28,250 nt of DNA from Gemmatimonadota bacterium (GTDB lineage Bacteria; JAAXHH01): contig JAPOOT010000206.1 in NCBI GenBank assembly GCA_026713285.1, positions 1 to 28,250 on the forward strand, read 5' to 3'. A program made the translations under genes and the position numbers. Numbering within the stretch: the stretch's first letter is position 1; the number at the start of each line of letters is the position of its first letter. Positions 24,159 through 28,250 of this stretch are shown here, one piece after another. The notes beneath the pieces were generated by a model. That model had not been told where the DNA came from. It was given only the letters and a program-made list of their open reading frames with translations, and searched no databases.

Positions 24159-24173
24159 CGCCGGGAGCACTGG

Positions 24174-24668
24174 ATGCTGAGGAACTTTACCTGGGTCATT
24201 CCCAGCCGGCTGGCCGGCATGGCCCTGCCCACGGGCGCCCTCCGGCCGCATGCGGGAGGCAAGACGGACCAGGCCCTGAAGCAGGACCTGATGAGCCTGA
24301 AGGAACTGGGCGTGGCCACCGTGGTGTCCCTGACGGGCGAACCGCTGCACGGGGAAACGCTGGCGCAATGCGGGCTTCGCAGCCTGCATCTCCCGGTGGA
24401 GGACATGACCGCGCCCTCGCCGGAACAGATTCGACGGGCCGTCCGCTATATCGATGAGCAAATCGAACAGGGCGGCGTGGTCGTGCATTGCATGGCGGGC
24501 ATTGGCCGGACCGGCACCGTGCTGGCGGGGTATCTCGTCTGGCGGGGGGCCACGCCGGAAGCCGCCATCGAAGAGATCCGCAACAGCCGTCCCGGATCGG
24601 TAGAGACCTTCGGGCAGGAATCGTCGATCTTCCGTTTCGCCGAAACCGTGACCGGACGCGACGCGTAA
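24174..24668 (+). CDS. Dual-specificity-type protein phosphatase (cysteine-dependent)
   Basis: This 164-residue protein has the active-site loop HCMAGIGRT (105-113) of the CX5R phosphatases, with nucleophile Cys106 and Arg112. The general-acid Asp77 lies in PVEDMTAPS, the usual place. Size and sequence resemble the compact DUSP23-like group and bacterial tyrosine/dual-specificity phosphatases. The substrate is unknown; a phosphoprotein or a small phosphorylated sugar or nucleotide are both possible. GGGAG lies about 7 nt before the ATG. The end of the gene, with its stop codon, is part of a tandem duplication (24656-24710). Confidence 0.85.
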   Translation: MLRNFTWVIPSRLAGMALPTGALRPHAGGKTDQALKQDLMSLKELGVATVVSLTGEPLHGETLAQCGLRSLHLPVEDMTAPSPEQIRRAVRYIDEQIEQGGVVVHCMAGIGRTGTVLAGYLVWRGATPEAAIEEIRNSRPGSVETFGQESSIFRFAETVTGRDA

Positions 24669-24710
24669 AAGAAAACAGCACACCAAACGCGACGCGTAAA
24701 AGAAAACAGC
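24656..24710. repeat. Duplicated 24-bp segment (period 31) at the phosphatase gene's 3' end
   Basis: The same 24 bases occur at 24656-24679 and 24687-24710, separated by 7 bp. They begin ACGCGACGCGTAAAAG. The stop codon of the phosphatase gene (24666-24668) lies in the first copy. The 63-bp gap to the next gene holds this duplication and then the ribosome-binding site for the isomerase-like gene. Confidence 0.95.
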
Positions 24711-24731
24711 GTAAAGGAGCATAAAGGATCC

Positions 24732-25613
24732 ATGTTCAAGATCGCCGTTATAACCGACGAGGTGTCCCAGGACCTGGATACGGTCATCGACTTCGCCCGG
24801 GATTTCAACCTGGACGGAATCGAGATCCGATCTATCCGGGACAAGCCGCCCCAGGATCTCGACGACGACGAGATCGCGCGGATCAGGGACCGTACCGGAG
24901 AGGCCGGTCTCTCGGTCGTCGGCATTGCCGCTCCCTTCTACAAGTGCGACATCGAAGACGACGCCACGTGCGGGGAACACCTCGGCATGCTCCGCAAGTG
25001 CATCCGCGCAGCCCGTGAACTGGACACCACGCTGGTCCGCGTCTTCGCATTCTGGAAGCAGGATCCCCTCGAGGAATTCTGGGACCGGATCATCGAAAGG
25101 TACGCCGAACCCGTCCGGATCGCCGCGGGCGAAGGCGTCGTGCTGGGACTGGAGAACGAAGCGTCCACCCTCATAGGCACCGGCGCGGAGACGCGGCGCC
25201 TGGTCGACGCACTGGATTCGCCGGTCGTCAAGCCCCTGTGGGATCCCTGCAACGAGTTGTTCGCCGACGGCGGGCAGACACCCTACCCGGACGGGTACGG
25301 ACACATCCGGTCGGACATGTGTCACATGCACTTCAAGGACGGCATTCGCGGTACGCCCGACGGGGATGTCAACGTACCCATGTGCGAGGGCGAAATCGAC
25401 TATCGCGGACAGTTCGCCGACCTGATCGGACAGGATTACGACGGGTGCCTGTCCCTGGAAACCCACTGGCGCATTGGCGCCGATCAGATCGAACGGACGC
25501 TGATCGAGAGGCCGGGGGGGAAACGGTTTTCTGAGGCGGGAGAGGCGGCCTCCAGAATCTGCATGCGGAACACGCTGGACCTTCTGGCGGATCTGGGCGC
25601 GGACCGGTCTTGA
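24732..25613 (+). CDS. Sugar phosphate isomerase/epimerase-like TIM-barrel protein
   Basis: This 293-residue protein belongs to the xylose isomerase-like (AP endonuclease 2) TIM-barrel superfamily. It begins FKIAVITDEVSQDLDTVIDFARDFNLDGIEIR. Likely metal ligands are Glu in LGLENEAS, Asp/His in LWDPCN and MCHMHFKDG, and Glu in CLSLETHW. The substrate cannot be read from the sequence; sugar epimerisation, inosose dehydration or hydroxypyruvate isomerisation are family options. AAGGA lies close to the ATG at 24732. Its neighbours are housekeeping genes, which gives no pathway clue. The 79-bp gap to aspS has CCCGGG repeats but no clear signal. Confidence 0.8.
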   Translation: MFKIAVITDEVSQDLDTVIDFARDFNLDGIEIRSIRDKPPQDLDDDEIARIRDRTGEAGLSVVGIAAPFYKCDIEDDATCGEHLGMLRKCIRAARELDTTLVRVFAFWKQDPLEEFWDRIIERYAEPVRIAAGEGVVLGLENEASTLIGTGAETRRLVDALDSPVVKPLWDPCNELFADGGQTPYPDGYGHIRSDMCHMHFKDGIRGTPDGDVNVPMCEGEIDYRGQFADLIGQDYDGCLSLETHWRIGADQIERTLIERPGGKRFSEAGEAASRICMRNTLDLLADLGADRS

Positions 25614-25692
25614 AGGCAATCGACCCGCCCGGGGACCGCCGCCCGGGCACGAGGCACGAAAACCGGCGGGAAACGGGAGAAAGGACCCCCAG

Positions 25693-27465
25693 ATGAAAGA
25701 CCACCCATACAGGACACACACCTGCGGAGCACTGAGGCGGAGCGACGAGGGTACGCGCGTGCGAATCGCCGGCTGGGTTCACCGGAAACGGGACCACGGC
25801 GGCCTGCTCTTCATCGACCTGCGGGACCACTACGGGATTACGCAGGTCGTCATAACGCCTGAAAGCGGATTCCACGAAGAGGCGGGGGACCTGCGCGGGG
25901 AGACCGTCGCCACCTTCACCGGCGGGGTGATCCCGAGGGCGGAGGACGCGGTCAACCCCAACCTGCCCACGGGCCATATCGAAGTGAAGGCCGATTCCAT
26001 GACGGTACTCGGCGCCGCGGACCCGCTGCCCCTGTCCGTCGCGGACGAGCGGGAATACCCCGAAGCCACCCGCCTGACCTACCGCATGCTCGATCTGCGC
26101 AGGGAGCGGATACACCACAACATCATCATGCGATCGCGCATCGTCGCGAGCATACGGCAACGCATGACGGCCCTTGGCTTCAATGAGTTCAACACGCCCA
26201 TCCTCACCAGCAGTTCGCCCGAGGGCGCCCGGGACTACCTGGTCCCGAGCCGGGTGCATCCGGGCAAATTCTACGCCCTTCCCCAGGCGCCGCAGCAGTT
26301 CAAGCAGCTTCTCATGATCTCTGGGTTCGACCGCTATTTCCAGATCGCCCCGTGCTTCCGGGACGAAGATGCCCGGGCCGACCGGTCGCCAGGCGAGTTC
26401 TACCAGCTGGACGTGGAGATGTCCTTCGTGGAGCAGGATGATGTTTTCGAAGCGCTGGAGACCCTGTTTCACGGACTGTTCACGGAGTTCAGCGACTGGA
26501 AGGTGACCGCACCGCCCTTTCCGCGCATCCCCTATCGCGAAGCGATGCTCCGTTACGGTTCCGACAAGCCCGACCTGCGCTTCGGCCTGGAAATCCAGGA
26601 CGTTACCGAGGCCTTCCGGGACTCCGGGTTCAATGCCTTTCGCCAGATCGTCGAGAAAGGCGGCGTGGTGAGGGTCCTGGCCGTCCCGGGCGTCGCCGCG
26701 AAGCCCCGCAGTTTCTTCGACAACCTGGACCGGACCGTGAAGGAGGATTTCGGGGGACGGGGCGCGGCCTACATTTCCTTTACCGAGGATGGGGTCAAAG
26801 GTTCCATCGCCCGTGCGCTGGACGAGCAGACCCTCGATCGGTTGAAATCCGTCATCGAACCCGAAACCGGCTCCTCATGGTTCTTCACGGCCGACGCGGA
26901 GGACCGCGCGAACGACGTGGCGGGCAAGCTCCGGTTGCATTTCGCGGATCTGCTTTCCCTGCGTGAGCCGAACGCCTACCGTTTCTGCTGGATCGTCGAT
27001 TTCCCCATGTACGAATACGACGCGGAAAACGGGAAGGTCATCTTTTCGCACAATCCGTTCTCCATGCCCCAGGGCGGACTCGAAGCCCTCGGTAACAAGC
27101 CGCCTCTCGAGGTCCTGGCCTACCAGTACGACATCGTATGCAACGGTACGGAACTGTCCAGCGGCGCCATCCGGAACCACCGGCCCGACATCATGTACCG
27201 GGCCTTCGAAATCGCCGGTTATTCCGCCGACGAGGTGGACGAGGAATTCGGCGGCATGATCAGTGCGTTGAAGTACGGCGCGCCGCCCCACGGCGGCATC
27301 GCTCCGGGCATCGACCGGATCGTCATGCTCCTCACCGACGAAACCAATCTCCGGGAAGTCATCGCCTTTCCCCTGAACCAGAACGCCCAGGATCTGCTCA
27401 TGGGCGCGCCGGGAGCGGTCAGCGAGAAACAGCTCCGGGACCTCCATATCCGCCTGCGGCCGTGA
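25693..27465 (+). CDS. aspS: Aspartyl-tRNA synthetase
   Basis: This 590-residue bacterial-type class II synthetase charges tRNA-Asp. It has the N-terminal OB-fold anticodon-binding domain (about 1-105, with RIAGWVHRKRDHGGLLFIDLRD), and the catalytic core with PQAPQQFKQLLM, FDRYFQIAPCFRDEDARADRS and motif 3 GIAPGIDRIVMLL near the C-terminus. An inserted GAD domain covers roughly 290-400. The form RADRSPGEFYQLD has one residue more than the Escherichia coli version. The RRDHGG-type His in the OB-fold is associated with enzymes that also charge tRNA-Asn, so non-discriminating activity is possible but not proven. AGGA lies about 8 nt upstream of the ATG. Confidence 0.97.
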   Translation: MKDHPYRTHTCGALRRSDEGTRVRIAGWVHRKRDHGGLLFIDLRDHYGITQVVITPESGFHEEAGDLRGETVATFTGGVIPRAEDAVNPNLPTGHIEVKADSMTVLGAADPLPLSVADEREYPEATRLTYRMLDLRRERIHHNIIMRSRIVASIRQRMTALGFNEFNTPILTSSSPEGARDYLVPSRVHPGKFYALPQAPQQFKQLLMISGFDRYFQIAPCFRDEDARADRSPGEFYQLDVEMSFVEQDDVFEALETLFHGLFTEFSDWKVTAPPFPRIPYREAMLRYGSDKPDLRFGLEIQDVTEAFRDSGFNAFRQIVEKGGVVRVLAVPGVAAKPRSFFDNLDRTVKEDFGGRGAAYISFTEDGVKGSIARALDEQTLDRLKSVIEPETGSSWFFTADAEDRANDVAGKLRLHFADLLSLREPNAYRFCWIVDFPMYEYDAENGKVIFSHNPFSMPQGGLEALGNKPPLEVLAYQYDIVCNGTELSSGAIRNHRPDIMYRAFEIAGYSADEVDEEFGGMISALKYGAPPHGGIAPGIDRIVMLLTDETNLREVIAFPLNQNAQDLLMGAPGAVSEKQLRDLHIRLRP

Positions 27466-27500
27466 TCCAATCGCGGCTTCAGTTTATTTTGCATACATCC

Positions 27501-27529
27501 TTGACAAAGACAGTGATGTTGATTATATT
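27501..27529 (+). promoter_or_regulatory. Sigma70-type promoter of the tRNA-tuf operon
   Basis: TTGACA (27501-27506), 17 bp, TATATT (27524-27529) stands in an AT-rich stretch about 55 bp before the first tRNA. The expected transcription start is near 27536. A perfect 17-bp palindrome (TCTTGAGC-T-GCTCAAGA, 27543-27559) follows at about +8 to +24 and could be an operator or a 5' hairpin. Confidence 0.9.
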
Positions 27530-27583
27530 TCCCTGTCTGTGTTCTTGAGCTGCTCAAGATGCGGATTCGTACTGATTATATTG

Positions 27584-27656
27584 GCCACCATAGCTCCAAC
27601 GGCAGAGCGGCTGATTTGTAATCAGTAGGTTCTCGGTTCGAATCCGAGTGGTGGCT
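27584..27656 (+). tRNA. tRNA-Thr (anticodon TGT)
   Basis: The acceptor arms GCCACCA and TGGTGGC pair over seven bases, and the anticodon stem GCTGA/TCAGT encloses loop TTTGTAA, reading TGT (Thr, ACA codons). The T-arm has TTCGAAT. CCA is not encoded. It is the first of four tRNAs before tuf. Confidence 0.97.
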
Positions 27657-27668
27657 TTCAGGTAGCCA

Positions 27669-27750
27669 GGGGAGGTTCCAGAGCGGTCAAATGGGACGGA
27701 CTGTAAATCCGTTGGCTCAGCCTTCGCAGGTTCGAATCCTGCCCTCCCCA
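27669..27750 (+). tRNA. tRNA-Tyr (anticodon GTA)
   Basis: The acceptor arms GGGGAGG and CCTCCCC pair. The anticodon loop CTGTAAA gives GTA (Tyr). A long variable arm (about GGCTCAGCC and flanks) makes it a class II tRNA, as expected for bacterial tRNA-Tyr. The T-loop is TTCGAAT, the discriminator base is A, and CCA is not encoded. Confidence 0.97.
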
Positions 27751-27813
27751 TGCGTATCTGAAAGAGGGCCGGCGGGCAGATCAGGCCAACAGGCAGTTTC
27801 AGATTGACAACCG

Positions 27814-27887
27814 GCGGGAATAGCTCAGTTGGCTAGAGCATCAGCCTTCCAAGCTGAGGGTCGCGGGTTCGAGTCCCGTTTCCCGCT
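27814..27887 (+). tRNA. tRNA-Gly (anticodon TCC)
   Basis: The acceptor GCGGGAA pairs with TTCCCGC. The D-arm is TAGCTCAGTTGGCTAGAGCA, and the anticodon loop CTTCCAA gives TCC (Gly, GGA codons). The T-loop is TTCGAGT. CCA is not encoded. Confidence 0.97.
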
Positions 27888-27973
27888 CTATCAAGTGCTG
27901 TGACCGGGTTTCGGAAAACTGAAGATTTCGGCCAGCTAAAATGTAAGCAGTAATCTGAACCTTGAACGAAAGC

Positions 27974-28046
27974 GCCCTTGTAGCTCAGTTGGTAGAGCAA
28001 CACCATGGTAAGGTGTAGGTCGCCGGTTCAAGTCCGGCCGAGGGCT
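27974..28046 (+). tRNA. tRNA-Thr (anticodon GGT)
   Basis: The acceptor GCCCTTG pairs with CGAGGGC (one G-T wobble). The anticodon stem ACACC/GGTGT encloses ATGGTAA, giving GGT (Thr, ACC/ACU codons). The T-loop is TTCAAGT. It lies 64 bp before tuf. Confidence 0.97.
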
Positions 28047-28110
28047 TTGGCTCTGACTTTATCAGGCGTATTGTTTCGTTAAACCAAACTGGTTCCAGGA
28101 GATTGTCTTC

Positions 28111-28250
28111 ATGTCGAAGGAAAGATTCGAGCGTACCAAGACCCACGTGAACATCGGCACGATCGGTCACGTGGACCACGGCAAGACGACGTTGACGGCG
28201 GCCATCACCAAGGTGCTGGCGGATCAGGGTCTGGCCGAGTTTCAGGATTA
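28111..28250 (+). CDS. tuf: Elongation factor Tu (N-terminal part, C-terminus outside window)
   Basis: The first 46 codons are visible. They read MSKERFERTKTHVNIGTIGH and then VDHGKTTLTAAITKVLA. GHVDHGKT is the G1 P-loop of EF-Tu, the GTPase that delivers aminoacyl-tRNA to the ribosome. AGGAG lies about 10 nt before the ATG. Order tRNA-Thr, Tyr, Gly, Thr, tuf is the same as Escherichia coli thrU-tyrU-glyT-thrT-tufB, so the gene is probably co-transcribed with the tRNAs. Confidence 0.98.
   Translation, partial: MSKERFERTKTHVNIGTIGHVDHGKTTLTAAITKVLADQGLAEFQD

Noticed and set aside
23862..25721. 619-residue minus-strand frame opposite tmk, the phosphatase and isomerase-like genes
   Set aside because: It is a shadow frame with low-complexity composition. 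The plus-strand genes have clear motifs.
27554..27751. Minus-strand frame beginning MGRAGFEPAKAEPTDLQS over tRNA genes
   Set aside because: This is the well-known false protein that arises antisense to tRNA genes. The tRNAs on the plus strand explain the sequence.
27985..28179. Minus-strand frame ending SAGLEPATYTLPWCCSTN
   Set aside because: It is antisense to tRNA-Thr and the tuf start, another artefact of the tRNA sequence.

Overview
The window is a gene-dense, GC-rich stretch (roughly 60 % G+C by eye) of a bacterial chromosome. An MlaF-type ATPase (outer-membrane lipid transport) points to a Gram-negative-like, two-membrane organism. Protein similarity recalled from memory does not place it in a well-studied genus. 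An uncultured or lightly studied phylum is likely, but this is a guess. There are no rRNA genes, insertion sequences, phage genes or CRISPR arrays.

Region 1 (1-5,500, minus strand) is a housekeeping operon read from a good sigma70-type promoter at 5469-5497: yicC, gmk, rpoZ, coaBC, a type-4 uracil-DNA glycosylase, dnaB and the start of mlaF. Several genes overlap by ATGA. Region 2 (5,682-7,457, plus) is one rqcH/NFACT gene (ribosome quality control).

Region 3 (7,468-22,418, minus) is the core of the window. Fifteen genes on one strand run trpE-trpG-trpD-trpC-trpF-aroE-aroC-aroKB(fused)-aroQ-trpB-trpA-aroH-aroF-tyrA-pheA. They encode every step from PEP plus erythrose-4-phosphate to tryptophan, and the mutase, dehydrogenase and dehydratase of the Phe/Tyr branches. 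The exception is EPSP synthase (aroA), which is absent here. Ahead of trpE lies a perfect-consensus promoter (TTGACA-N17-TATAAT), an unannotated 39-codon leader peptide (trpL, 22216-22335) and an intrinsic terminator with a seven-U tail. A competing antiterminator pairing can be drawn by hand, so this looks like a classical ribosome-mediated attenuator. The leader has three Trp, three Phe and three Tyr codons, matching the three end products of the operon.

Region 4 (22,443-27,465, plus) is a divergent cluster: a DUF624/YesL membrane protein, tmk, a small hypothetical membrane protein, a dual-specificity-type phosphatase, a TIM-barrel sugar isomerase/epimerase-like protein and aspS. Region 5 (27,501-28,250, plus) is a promoter followed by tRNA-Thr(UGU), tRNA-Tyr(GUA), tRNA-Gly(UCC), tRNA-Thr(GGU) and the start of tuf, the arrangement known from Escherichia coli tufB.

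A second theme is short tandem duplications in the gaps between genes. Three of them (after trpA, aroE and the phosphatase gene) include the stop codon of the upstream gene. Others lie between trpG and trpD and upstream of yesL.
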